A stretch of DNA of 17,616 bases from assembly GCA_002358905.1 (NCBI GenBank), contig DEPT01000002.1, positions 1,749 to 19,364 on the forward strand, written 5' to 3'. The stretch comes from Akkermansiaceae bacterium UBA3385. Lineage in GTDB: Bacteria; Verrucomicrobiota; Verrucomicrobiia; Verrucomicrobiales; Akkermansiaceae. The notes beneath the pieces were generated by a model that was not told the origin of the DNA, searched no databases, and saw only the letters and a program-made list of their open reading frames with translations. Made by a program: the position numbers and the translations under genes. Numbering within the stretch: position 1 is the first letter of the stretch; each line of letters begins with the position of its first letter. Positions 7,646 through 14,541 of this stretch are shown here, piece after piece.

Positions 7646-8329
7646 TTAATGTCCCATATCCAGATCGATACCGAACATGGAGGCAAGTTGTGCCGTATTC
7701 AGCTCTACAGGAGGCGTTGGGCTGGCAATCAGATGTTCCGGTGAAATGCCTCGCAGAGTAAAGAGCAGAGTGGGGTCCTCATCAATAAGGCAACCGATGG
7801 CATAAATTGCAGCGGCTGCGTGGGGACAGGGTTCTGCCCAATCCGGGCAGGTGCAGCTCATGCTCCAGTCCTCCGGTGTGGGAAGAAGACCGGTTTCCGG
7901 GTGGCAGAGTTGCTTCAGTACAGCCTCATCCGTCTTTCCGTTCAGCAGAGAGAGCAGAGAATCAATTCGGCCTGTGCAGCATGCAGCCAGTTCTTCCAGG
8001 CGTTCTTCATCCAGAGGGGCCAGTCGCATTTCTACTTCGTACAACTCTTCTGCACTTATCAGAGCAGAAATGCTGCACGGTTCAACATCGACATGCAGCA
8101 CGCAGGAGTGGCGCAGCAAGGTGCGCCCGGGCGCCAGGCACATGCCGCCGGATTCGCAATGCGCAAGCTGCTTCATCCATGCAGCTCCCCAGAAGTTTTT
8201 TGCCAGTTTGCGGGTTTTGTTAACTACGGGACGCAGGGGAATCCCTTCCGCCTGCAACTCTGCAAGGCGTTTCGCTGCTCGTTCTTCCAGGTCGGAAGCT
8301 TTGAGACGTGGCTGGAAATCCTCGTGCAT
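7646..8329 (-). CDS. SWIM zinc-finger protein
   Basis: A 227-residue protein. The SWIM motif CxCx6CxH is complete: C159, C161, C168 and H170 in MSCTCPDWAEPCPHAAA. The upstream part (NFWGAAWMKQLAHC near 45-58, then LAPGRTLLRHSCVLHVDVE near 65-83) matches the arrangement of bacterial SWIM proteins related to COG4279, whose genes often sit beside a SNF2-type helicase. SWIM fingers bind DNA or protein, so a nucleic-acid-linked cytoplasmic role is likely. No SNF2 gene is in this window; the neighbour upstream is a sugar epimerase. The epimerase terminator ends only about 10 bases before this ATG, and I could not find a convincing separate promoter, so expression may depend on read-through. The gene converges on the lipoprotein pair. 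Confidence 0.87.
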   Translation of the reverse strand: MHEDFQPRLKASDLEERAAKRLAELQAEGIPLRPVVNKTRKLAKNFWGAAWMKQLAHCESGGMCLAPGRTLLRHSCVLHVDVEPCSISALISAEELYEVEMRLAPLDEERLEELAACCTGRIDSLLSLLNGKTDEAVLKQLCHPETGLLPTPEDWSMSCTCPDWAEPCPHAAAAIYAIGCLIDEDPTLLFTLRGISPEHLIASPTPPVELNTAQLASMFGIDLDMGH

Positions 8330-8338
8330 GCGCGTAAT

Positions 8339-8372
8339 AAAAAGCCGGGGCTCCTGGTAAGGAACCCCGGCT
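8339..8372 (-). terminator. Rho-independent terminator of the epimerase gene
   Basis: AGCCGGGG (8343-8350) pairs with CCCCGGCT (8365-8372). After a one-base mismatch, TCC pairs with GGA around a 6-base loop. On the minus strand the stem runs into a five-T tract (8339-8343). It lies between the epimerase stop at 8387 and the SWIM start at 8329. Confidence 0.9.
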
Positions 8373-8386
8373 GAAAAATCATAAAA

Positions 8387-9310
8387 TTACTTGGTTACAC
8401 TCTTGAAGTACTCCAGTGTAGTCTTGAGCCCTTCCTCCAGGGTGAATTTGGGAGCCCAGCCGGCGTTGCGAAGCTTATCAGCGCAGGAACGGGAGTGCTT
8501 CACATCGCCGGGGCGCTCGGGAAGGTGTACCACCTTGGAGCTGGAGCCTGCGGCATCAATAATGATGTTGGCAAGGTCGTTGATGGTGATCTGACCACCG
8601 TAGCCCACGTTGTACACGCCGGTCACTTCCGGGTGTTCGGCCACAAAGGTAAGACCGCCCACGATGTCCTTCACATAAATGAAGTCACGGGTCTGGTCTC
8701 CATCACCGAATACGGTGATGTCTTCGCCCTTGATTGCCTTTTCCATGAAAATCGGCACGGCGGCGGCATAGGCTCCCTTGGGATCCTGGCGCGGGCCGAA
8801 CACATTGAAGAAACGGCAGCAACCTGTGTTTACCTGACCGGTAGTGCGGAACATTTCCATGTAGTACTCGCCATCAAGCTTGGTGATGCCGTAGGGGCTC
8901 TTCGGCTCGGGGTACATGGTTTCCACCTTGGGAACAACGGGGTTATCGCCATAAATGGCTGCAGAGGAGGCGAGAACCACCTTCTTCACACCGGCCTTGG
9001 AGGCTTCCTCCAGCACCGTCAGCAGGCCGTTCACATTCAGGTCAACAGTCTCGCGGGGCTTCTGCATGGATTCCGGCACGGATACCATGGCAGCCATGTG
9101 GAAGATGTAATCCACGCCTTCCACTGCCTTTGCTACCAGTTCGCGGTCAGTGATGGAACCTTCGATGAAGGTTACATTAAGACCATCCAGGTTTTTCTTG
9201 TAGCCGGTACGCAGGTTGTCCAGAACGCGGATTTCCTCTGCAATACCCTGGTAATGCTCAGCAATGTGAGACCCGATGAAGCCGGCACCGCCGGTGATGA
9301 GTACTTTCAT
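8387..9310 (-). CDS. NAD-dependent nucleotide-sugar epimerase (extended SDR, UDP-hexose 4-epimerase type)
   Basis: A 307-residue extended short-chain dehydrogenase. The NAD-binding motif TGGAGFIGSH lies at residues 6-15, followed by the acidic D31 that holds the adenosine ribose (VLDNLRTG). The catalytic set is S116 in ASSAAIYG and Y140xxxK144 in SPYGITK. CCRFFNVFGPRQDP and DGDQTRDFIYVKD are the substrate-side signatures of 4-epimerases. The likely reaction is C4 inversion of a UDP-sugar. The sequence fits UDP-GlcNAc/GalNAc or UDP-Glc/Gal enzymes, and I cannot decide between them, so I give no symbol. It is cytoplasmic and would feed cell-surface glycan synthesis or galactose use. A candidate promoter lies at 9338-9365 and a terminator follows the stop, so it is probably a single transcription unit. 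Confidence 0.93.
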   Translation of the reverse strand: MKVLITGGAGFIGSHIAEHYQGIAEEIRVLDNLRTGYKKNLDGLNVTFIEGSITDRELVAKAVEGVDYIFHMAAMVSVPESMQKPRETVDLNVNGLLTVLEEASKAGVKKVVLASSAAIYGDNPVVPKVETMYPEPKSPYGITKLDGEYYMEMFRTTGQVNTGCCRFFNVFGPRQDPKGAYAAAVPIFMEKAIKGEDITVFGDGDQTRDFIYVKDIVGGLTFVAEHPEVTGVYNVGYGGQITINDLANIIIDAAGSSSKVVHLPERPGDVKHSRSCADKLRNAGWAPKFTLEEGLKTTLEYFKSVTK

Positions 9311-9337
9311 GGTTTGTAATAAGGTTTTACTGAGCCT

Positions 9338-9365
9338 ATTCTACCTGCCAGACCACAAAAAGCAA
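9338..9365 (-). promoter_or_regulatory. Candidate promoter of the epimerase gene
   Basis: On the minus strand, TTGCTT (9360-9365) and TAGAAT (9338-9343) have a 16-base spacer. The predicted start is near 9331, about 20 bases before the ATG at 9310. Confidence 0.5.
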
Positions 9366-9420
9366 GTAGTAATTGAGATTTTTCTTCATCTGGTGAGAAA
9401 TTTTGTGTAGACTGCACAGC

Positions 9421-10515
9421 ATGGCTGAGGAAAAGAAGCGAATTGTGAGCATAGATGCACTGCGAGGCCTGGATATGGTGCTGCTTTCCGGCGGAGCCGC
9501 CGTGTTGTGGCAGCTGTGCCGTCTGGTCTGGGGAAATGAGGTGCCTGGGTGGTTGGCAGGTCAGTTCCGGCATGCGGAGTGGGGCTGTGGTTTCACCTGC
9601 TGGGATCTGGTGATGCCCTTGTTTCTCTTCATCACCGGCTGTTCCATGCCTGTAGCTTTCAGTCGCTACCGGGAGCAGGGGAGACTACTCACACTCTGGC
9701 GCGTGCTGCGGCGCGTGGCCCTGCTTTTTGTGCTGGGTATGGTGGTGCAGGGGAATCTGTGCAGCGGGAATACCCAGCGGATGAGCCTGTTCTGCAATAC
9801 TCTGCAGGCCATTGCCGTTGGGTATCTCATCAGTGCGGTGGTGCTCTTGCTCTGGAACTGGCGGGGACATCTGCTCATCTGCCTGACCCTGCTGGCGGCC
9901 TATTGGGCGCTGCTGCGCTTCGTGCCGTATAATGGTCATCCCGGCGGGCTTTTTCTGCCGCAGAATAACCTGGCTTATTATGTTGACTGTACGCTGCAGG
10001 GGCATTGGCAGGATGGCACGCCCTATACCTGGATTCTGACTTCTCTGGCATTCGGCGCAATGACCTTGCTGGGCGTTCTGGGCGGTGGTGTTGTTTTTTT
10101 TCAGCGAGGTTGGCGTGCTGTGATGATTCTTTGTGTCAGCGGTTTGCTGTGTCTGGGTGGGGCGCTTCTGCTGGAGCTGGATACTCCGCTTATCAAGCAC
10201 CTGTTCACCAGCACTATGGTACTGTGGAGCGGAGGCTGGTGCCTGCTTCTGCTGTCCATATTCCATGCCGTGTTCGATATGCTTCCCGGAATGAAGTATG
10301 CTGCTTTCCCTCTGCAGGTTGTGGGTTGTAATGCGTTGCTTGCTTATCTGCTTACCAACACCCCCGGAACGGGTGGCCGGAGCCTGTGGGGGAACCTGGC
10401 TTATCCGCTCTTTCAGTGGGCAGAAAATCCGCTTCTGTACGAATGCCTTTCATATGGCTTTTTTTGGCTCATTCTGTATTTCCTTTACCGCCACCGCGCT
10501 TTCCTGCGGGTGTAG
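9421..10515 (+). CDS. HGSNAT/NagX-like multi-pass membrane acetyltransferase (COG4299/DUF5009 type)
   Basis: A 364-residue polytopic membrane protein. It opens RIVSIDALRGLDMVLLSGG (residues 7-25), the family signature. FRHAEWGCGFTCWDLVMPLF follows at about 49-68, with FLFITGCSMPVAF after it. Human HGSNAT has a closely similar segment around its acetyl-accepting histidine, so H51 is the candidate active residue. About nine to ten hydrophobic segments follow. HGSNAT moves acetyl groups from cytosolic acetyl-CoA to glucosamine across a membrane; bacterial NagX-like proteins occur in GlcNAc-use loci and are poorly characterised. The ATG at 9421 is chosen because it places the conserved SIDALRG motif close to the N-terminus; an in-frame TTG at 9403 adds six residues with no support. 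The GH2 gene follows after 34 bases, so the two may be transcribed together. Confidence 0.85.
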   Translation: MAEEKKRIVSIDALRGLDMVLLSGGAAVLWQLCRLVWGNEVPGWLAGQFRHAEWGCGFTCWDLVMPLFLFITGCSMPVAFSRYREQGRLLTLWRVLRRVALLFVLGMVVQGNLCSGNTQRMSLFCNTLQAIAVGYLISAVVLLLWNWRGHLLICLTLLAAYWALLRFVPYNGHPGGLFLPQNNLAYYVDCTLQGHWQDGTPYTWILTSLAFGAMTLLGVLGGGVVFFQRGWRAVMILCVSGLLCLGGALLLELDTPLIKHLFTSTMVLWSGGWCLLLLSIFHAVFDMLPGMKYAAFPLQVVGCNALLAYLLTNTPGTGGRSLWGNLAYPLFQWAENPLLYECLSYGFFWLILYFLYRHRAFLRV

Positions 10516-10531
10516 GGGCTAGTTTTTTTTC

Positions 10532-10559
10532 TTTTCATGCTGAAATAAAATGTTAAAAT
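10532..10559 (+). promoter_or_regulatory. Weak candidate promoter ahead of the GH2 gene
   Basis: TTTTCA (10532-10537) and TAAAAT (10554-10559) have a 16-base spacer. If used, transcription would begin near 10566. That excludes the first in-frame ATG at 10550 and favours 10571, 10577 or 10580 as the GH2 start. Confidence 0.3.
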
Positions 10560-13543
10560 GTAACGTATCCATGATTATGATGAAAGCTAAATACATGCTG
10601 CCTTTGCTGGCTCTGAGTGTGGCTTCAGCCTATGCCGGCGAACGTGAAACTTTTGATTTTGGTTGGAAATTCAAGTATTGTGGTTCAGGAGACCCTGCAG
10701 AAGCCGGTGTACCTGTTTATGCGGATTCTCACCAGGGAACTCATTCTGCAGCCTACGCAGTTGATGGCGACCTGATGACCCGCTGGTGTGCCAAGGATCA
10801 GTACGATGGCCATTACCTTGTGATACGCCCCGGCTTCAAGGACCCGGTCAAGATGGCGGTTATCTATTGGGAACATCGGAACAATCTGACGGCCATTGTC
10901 TCTATTGACCATGGAGATTCTGAAACCCAGCAGATTATCAATGTGGGGCACCAGGCGGCCTCCTTCATCAATGTGGGCGGAAAGCCGATTAAGTCCATCA
11001 AAATCCGCGTAGGTGGCACCCATATTGCCAGCTGGGCCAGTATTCGTGAAGTGATGTTCACCGGCATGGAGAACCAGCCCTTGCATGTGCAGAAGGGCCT
11101 GCCCGCCACCGCGTATGCAGAGGTGGGTGCCGATGAATCCGGTTTCAAGAACGTGCAGCTGCCGCACGACTGGGCAATCGAAAGTCCCTTCCTCATGGAG
11201 GAACCGAATGAGACCGGCAAGCTGCCCTGGAATGGCTGGGGGTGGTACCGTAAGTCCTTTGCCGTGCCTGCAGATTTCAGCGCTGAGAAAGATCGCTACT
11301 ATCTGGATTTCGATGGCGTGATGGCTAATCCCCAGGTATATGTGAACGGCAAGAAGGCCGGTGAGTGGGCGTATGGCTATAATTCTTTCCGGGTGGATAT
11401 TACCCCGTATCTGGAAGCCGGCAAGGATAACCTGGTGGCTGTCATGGCCAGCAATCTGCCGCTTTCTACCCGCTGGTATCCCGGTGCCGGTATCTATCGC
11501 CATGTGTGGCTGGAAAAGACCGGTCCTGTGCATCTCGCCCAGTGGCCCACCTTCATCACCACCCCGGAAATCAAGAAGGATTATGCTCTCGTGAAGGTGC
11601 AGACCACGGTGGAGAATACGGGGAGCGAGATGGCTGAAATTACCGTGCAGCAGTCTGTGGACGGCGTGCAGGCTCAGCCCTCCACCATCACCCTGGAACC
11701 CGGTACGACCGGCACCGTGGAGCAGGAGCTGCGCCTTTACAACCCCGAGCTCTGGAGCATGGAGAACCCGCATCTGTATGCCATGCAGACCAGCATTCTG
11801 GTGAATGGCAAACAGGTGGACAGCAAGGAAAGCTCTTTCGGCGTGCGCACTGCGGAGTGGAGGAAGGACGGCTTCTATCTGAACGGCGAGAAAGTGAAAA
11901 TCAAGGGTGTGTGTGAGCACCACGACCTTGGCGCCCTGGGCTCTGCTTTCCATGCCCGTGGGTATGAGCGTAAGATTGAAATCCTTAAGGAGATGGGCTG
12001 CAACTCCATCCGTATGACTCATAACCCGCCCGCACCCGAAGTGCTCGACCTCTGCGATAAGCACGGCATCCTGGTTATCGATGAGCTTTTCGATATCTGG
12101 AAGAACCAGAAGTACGACAAGGTGAACGGTTACCACCTTTACTGGCCGGAATGGTGGCAGAAAGATGTGCGTAACTTCATGCTGCGCGACCGCAACCATC
12201 CGTCCATCATTGCGTGGAGCGGTGGCAACGAAATCCCGGAGCAGGGGCACAATGACCCCGCGAAGCACAAGAAGAATCTGGAGACTGCCATCAACCTGCG
12301 CGATGAGGTTCGCAAGTACGACACGACCCGCCCCTACACCGTGGGGTGCAACGACCTGCGTGCCTATAAGAACGGCTTTTCTGAAACAATGGATGTGTAT
12401 GGGCTGAACTACAAACCGCATCTTTATGGAGATTTCCGCGTGAAACACCCGGAGCAACCCTACTACGGCTCCGAGACCTGCAGCTGCGTTTCCACGCGCG
12501 ACACCTACTTCTTCCCGATGAAATGGGATGTGCACAGCGGTGCCCGCTATTTCCAGGTGAGCAGCTATGCGCTTTCCTCCACGGGCTGGGGTTCCTGCCC
12601 GGATATCGAGATGCACGCCCACACCAAGGCGCCCGATCTGGCCGGCGAATACGTGTGGACCGGCTTCGACTACATCGGTGAGCCCACACCCTACAACCAG
12701 GATGCCTCCAACATCGGTAACTTCATCGGCGCCAGCGAGGCCGAGAAGAAGGCTGCCATGGAACAGCTCAAGGCCATGGGCAACAAGGCCCCCAGCCGCA
12801 GCTCCTATTTCGGCCTGATTGATCTGGCCGGCTTCCCGAAGGATGTCTACTACCTCTACCAGAGCCAGTGGAATCCGGAAAAGAAGATGGCTCATATTCT
12901 GCCGCATTGGAACTGGGAAGGCCGCGAAGGCCAGAAGACACCGGTGATGGTGTTCACCAGCGGTGATGAGGCCGAGCTCTTTGTGAACGGCAAGAGCCAG
13001 GGCGTGCGCCGCCGTGGAGAGGGCCCCACATTCACCCAGAAAGATAAGAGCCTCGTGGTAAGTAAGAACCAGTTCCGCTTCACCTGGGAGGACGTGGTAT
13101 ACGAGCCCGGTACCGTTGAAGTGGTTGTCAAGAAGGATGGCCAGCCCTGGGCTACGGCTAAGCGTGTGACAACCGGCGCCACCGCCCGAGTGTCTGCCGA
13201 GGTGGATCGTTCCGCCATTGTGGGCGATGCCCGTGACCTGTGCTACATCTCCCTGTCGCTTACCGATGCCCAGGGTAATGTGGTGCCCACCGACAGCCGC
13301 AAGGTAAGCTTCAGCATCGATGGCCCCGCCGAGTTGGTGGGCTTCTGCAATGGTAACCCTGTGGACCACACCTGCATGCAGAACCCGAAGCAGAGTTTCT
13401 TCAATGGCCGTCTGCTGGCCGTGGTTCGCGGTAAGCGCGGCGGCTGTGGCACTGCTACGGTGAAGGTGAAGGCCGAGTGGCTGCCGGAAATCAAAGTTCC
13501 CGTGCAGATTACAGCCCCCACCCCTGAGCAGCTCAAGAAGTAA
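10550..13543 (+). CDS. Exported GH2 glycoside hydrolase (beta-galactosidase type) with inserted F5/8C-like domain
   Basis: Up to 997 residues, numbered here from the ATG at 10550. A signal peptide ends near AYAG at residues 27-30. In-frame ATGs at 10571, 10577 and 10580 each keep it, and 10580 (MKAKYMLPLLALSVASAYA) gives the most typical one. The GH2 jelly roll begins ETFDFGWKFKYCG (33-45). It is interrupted by a discoidin-like module at about 50-172 (SAAYAVDGDLMTRWCAKD, ASIREVMFTG), then resumes at VQLPHDWAIESPF (202-214). The immunoglobulin-like domain and barrel follow. The general acid/base is E561 in WSGGNEIPEQG and the nucleophile is E642 in YYGSETCSC. FDYIGEPTPY (706-715) and two C-terminal beta domains complete it. 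Beta-galactosidase is the likeliest activity, though other GH2 activities are possible. A clear terminator follows. Confidence 0.93.
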   Translation: MLKCNVSMIMMKAKYMLPLLALSVASAYAGERETFDFGWKFKYCGSGDPAEAGVPVYADSHQGTHSAAYAVDGDLMTRWCAKDQYDGHYLVIRPGFKDPVKMAVIYWEHRNNLTAIVSIDHGDSETQQIINVGHQAASFINVGGKPIKSIKIRVGGTHIASWASIREVMFTGMENQPLHVQKGLPATAYAEVGADESGFKNVQLPHDWAIESPFLMEEPNETGKLPWNGWGWYRKSFAVPADFSAEKDRYYLDFDGVMANPQVYVNGKKAGEWAYGYNSFRVDITPYLEAGKDNLVAVMASNLPLSTRWYPGAGIYRHVWLEKTGPVHLAQWPTFITTPEIKKDYALVKVQTTVENTGSEMAEITVQQSVDGVQAQPSTITLEPGTTGTVEQELRLYNPELWSMENPHLYAMQTSILVNGKQVDSKESSFGVRTAEWRKDGFYLNGEKVKIKGVCEHHDLGALGSAFHARGYERKIEILKEMGCNSIRMTHNPPAPEVLDLCDKHGILVIDELFDIWKNQKYDKVNGYHLYWPEWWQKDVRNFMLRDRNHPSIIAWSGGNEIPEQGHNDPAKHKKNLETAINLRDEVRKYDTTRPYTVGCNDLRAYKNGFSETMDVYGLNYKPHLYGDFRVKHPEQPYYGSETCSCVSTRDTYFFPMKWDVHSGARYFQVSSYALSSTGWGSCPDIEMHAHTKAPDLAGEYVWTGFDYIGEPTPYNQDASNIGNFIGASEAEKKAAMEQLKAMGNKAPSRSSYFGLIDLAGFPKDVYYLYQSQWNPEKKMAHILPHWNWEGREGQKTPVMVFTSGDEAELFVNGKSQGVRRRGEGPTFTQKDKSLVVSKNQFRFTWEDVVYEPGTVEVVVKKDGQPWATAKRVTTGATARVSAEVDRSAIVGDARDLCYISLSLTDAQGNVVPTDSRKVSFSIDGPAELVGFCNGNPVDHTCMQNPKQSFFNGRLLAVVRGKRGGCGTATVKVKAEWLPEIKVPVQITAPTPEQLKK

Positions 13544-13568
13544 ATACATTCCTTATTATTGACTCCAG

Positions 13569-13601
13569 AAAACCAGTCCGGTGCAAGCCGGGCTGGTTTT
13601 T
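13569..13601 (+). terminator. Rho-independent terminator of the GH2 gene
   Basis: AAAACCAG (13569-13576) pairs with CTGGTTTT (13593-13600). After a T/G step, CCGG (13578-13581) pairs with CCGG (13588-13591) around a 6-base loop. The stem ends in a five-T tract. Confidence 0.88.
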
Positions 13602-13705
13602 GAATTTGATGGACTGAAATAGCCGTTCGGATGAAAAATCTTACCAGAAAACAGATTACACGAAAATCGGGGCTGGCTTCATGATGTGACTGACGAATAA
13701 AATAC
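13602..13705 (+). other. Intergenic stretch with no visible gene
   Basis: Between the GH2 terminator and the promoter of the trpF leader I see no credible ORF, hairpin or repeat. Confidence 0.5.
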
Positions 13706-13734
13706 TTGCTAAGCGGGCAGGGGAGTGTTACATT
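13706..13734 (+). promoter_or_regulatory. Candidate promoter of the trpF leader transcript
   Basis: TTGCTA (13706-13711) and TACATT (13729-13734) are separated by exactly 17 bases, each matching consensus at four positions. The predicted start is near 13741, about three bases before the leader ORF. Confidence 0.5.
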
Positions 13735-13743
13735 TCTGCGCAG

Positions 13744-13818
13744 ATGACCATCCCGGTGTACAGCAACGCAGTGATGCATGGCGCAAATGCTATGTATTAT
13801 TATTATATTGCACGCTGA
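13744..13818 (+). CDS. Putative leader peptide with four consecutive Tyr codons
   Basis: A 24-codon ORF reading MTIPVYSNAVMHGANA, then MYYYYIAR and a TGA stop. Codons 18-21 are TAT TAT TAT TAT (13795-13806), and a fifth Tyr is at codon 6. The stop at 13816-13818 falls just before an RNA segment that can take part in two exclusive stems. This is the layout of leader peptides in ribosome-mediated attenuation, where low charged tRNA stalls the ribosome on the codon run. It contains no Trp codon, which is unexpected because the next gene is a TrpF homologue. The other two frames run on through the terminator without a stop, so they do not fit a leader. Shorter starts at 13774 and 13792 are possible. 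That it is translated is inferred from its position. Confidence 0.6.
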   Translation: MTIPVYSNAVMHGANAMYYYYIAR

Positions 13819-13914
13819 ATCGACACCGGGAAGCTCATCACCAGTGCCCCAGGCGGGCACAACAGAATACAGAAAGAACACGATGCCCAGGCTTCCCAAA
13901 GCCTGGGCTTTTTT
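13751..13914 (+). promoter_or_regulatory. Predicted transcription attenuator upstream of trpF
   Basis: Three exclusive pairings are visible. Segment 1 (TCCCGGTGT, 13751-13759) is a perfect 9-bp complement of segment 2 (ACACCGGGA, 13823-13831). Segment 2, extended to GGGAAGCT (13828-13835), pairs with segment 3 (GGCTTCCC, 13890-13897) over seven Watson-Crick pairs and one G-T. Segment 3 also belongs to the left arm of the terminator at 13885-13914. A nested hairpin, GTGCCC/GGGCAC (13844-13860), would shorten the loop of the 2:3 stem. A ribosome stalled on the Tyr run leaves segment 2 free to form the antiterminator. A ribosome that reaches the stop at 13816 would cover segment 2 and allow termination. 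The pairing is seen directly; the switching is inferred from classical attenuators. Confidence 0.65.
13885..13914 (+). terminator. Intrinsic terminator inside the trpF leader
   Basis: GCCCAGGCTT (13885-13894) and AAGCCTGGGC (13899-13908) form a perfect 10-bp stem with a 4-base loop, followed by six T residues (13909-13914). It lies 23 bases upstream of the trpF ATG with no full-size gene before it, which suggests attenuation, not simple gene ending. Confidence 0.93.
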
Positions 13915-13937
13915 ATTTCACACACACCACACAGAAC

Positions 13938-14534
13938 ATGAAAAACAACCACACCAGCACACTGAATAAACGCCGCCCTTTCATCAAAGTCTGCGGGCTG
14001 ACCTATGCCGGCTCAGTAGACTGCGCAGCTGCTTATGGTGCGGACTATGTGGGCTTCAATTTCTGCCGGGGTAATGCGCGCTATGTCAGTCCGGCGCACG
14101 CTGCCAGCATGCCTACCGCACAAGTGAAGCGTGTGGGAGTGTTCAATTCAGGGGATGTTCTGGAGATTTGCCGCGCCATGAAACAGGCGGGATTACACCT
14201 TGCAGAGCTGCAGGGTACCTGCTCTCTGGAAACCGCCCGGCGTATCGGACGGCAACGGGTTATCCGCACTCTGGCTCCCGGGCAGGGCTGCACCCCGCAG
14301 CAACTTCAGCGCGAAGTGGATATCTGGGCTTCCAGCTGCTGCGCGTTCCTGGTGGAATGTGCGGATGCTCCGTTGCTCTCCGCCGTGGAATTTCCTCTGC
14401 CGTGGATACTGTCCGGCGGCCCGGAAACCGCTGTATTACTGAAAAAACTCGGTACCTGCCGCCCGGATGGCGTCAATATTGAAAGCCGTGTTGGTTGCCC
14501 GGAAACCATGGCGGCCATGCGGGCTGTTTGCTGA
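13938..14534 (+). CDS. trpF: Phosphoribosylanthranilate isomerase family protein (TrpF-like, divergent active site)
   Basis: A 198-residue protein, near the usual TrpF length. TrpF isomerises N-(5-phosphoribosyl)anthranilate in tryptophan synthesis. The catalytic Cys is present as C19 in IKVCGLT. ADYVGFNFCRGNARYVSP (35-52), KRVGVF (64-69) and LHLAELQG (86-93) are good family matches. The second half is unusual. The catalytic Asp normally in a LLLD-type strand is replaced by FLVE (E140), the Gly-rich GGTGxxF segment that should follow is missing, and the C-terminal phosphate site reads ILSGGPE and GVNIESRVG. It may be a reduced but working enzyme or one with a changed role. The ATG at 13938 is used because the frame upstream crosses the terminator. 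It is alone, converging on the next gene after 7 bases. Confidence 0.8.
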   Translation: MKNNHTSTLNKRRPFIKVCGLTYAGSVDCAAAYGADYVGFNFCRGNARYVSPAHAASMPTAQVKRVGVFNSGDVLEICRAMKQAGLHLAELQGTCSLETARRIGRQRVIRTLAPGQGCTPQQLQREVDIWASSCCAFLVECADAPLLSAVEFPLPWILSGGPETAVLLKKLGTCRPDGVNIESRVGCPETMAAMRAVC

Positions 14535-14541
14535 CTGCTTG

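Noticed and set aside
8379..8402. A promoter for the SWIM gene with TATGAT at 8379-8384 on the minus strand
   Set aside because: The -35 match is poor and the transcript would start at the terminator hairpin, so it would probably end at once.
8495..9319. A 274-codon plus-strand frame antisense to the epimerase
   Set aside because: The minus strand encodes an intact extended SDR enzyme with all catalytic residues. The plus-strand frame has no recognisable motif.
10513..10538. An intrinsic terminator after the acetyltransferase gene, from the run of eight T at 10523-10530
   Set aside because: No stable hairpin ends directly before the T run. The nearby CACCGC/GCGGGTG pairing is bulged and too far away.
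10685..13549. A 954-codon open frame on the minus strand, antisense to almost the whole GH2 gene
   Set aside because: It is a by-product of the GH2 codon choice. The plus-strand protein has a signal peptide, full GH2 motifs and catalytic residues, while the antisense product has low-complexity His/Gly/Ala/Leu composition and no family features.
13725..13937. Upstream extension of the trpF frame to a GTG at 13725
   Set aside because: The extension would translate through a perfect terminator hairpin and adds sequence without TrpF similarity. The ATG at 13938 gives the normal family length.
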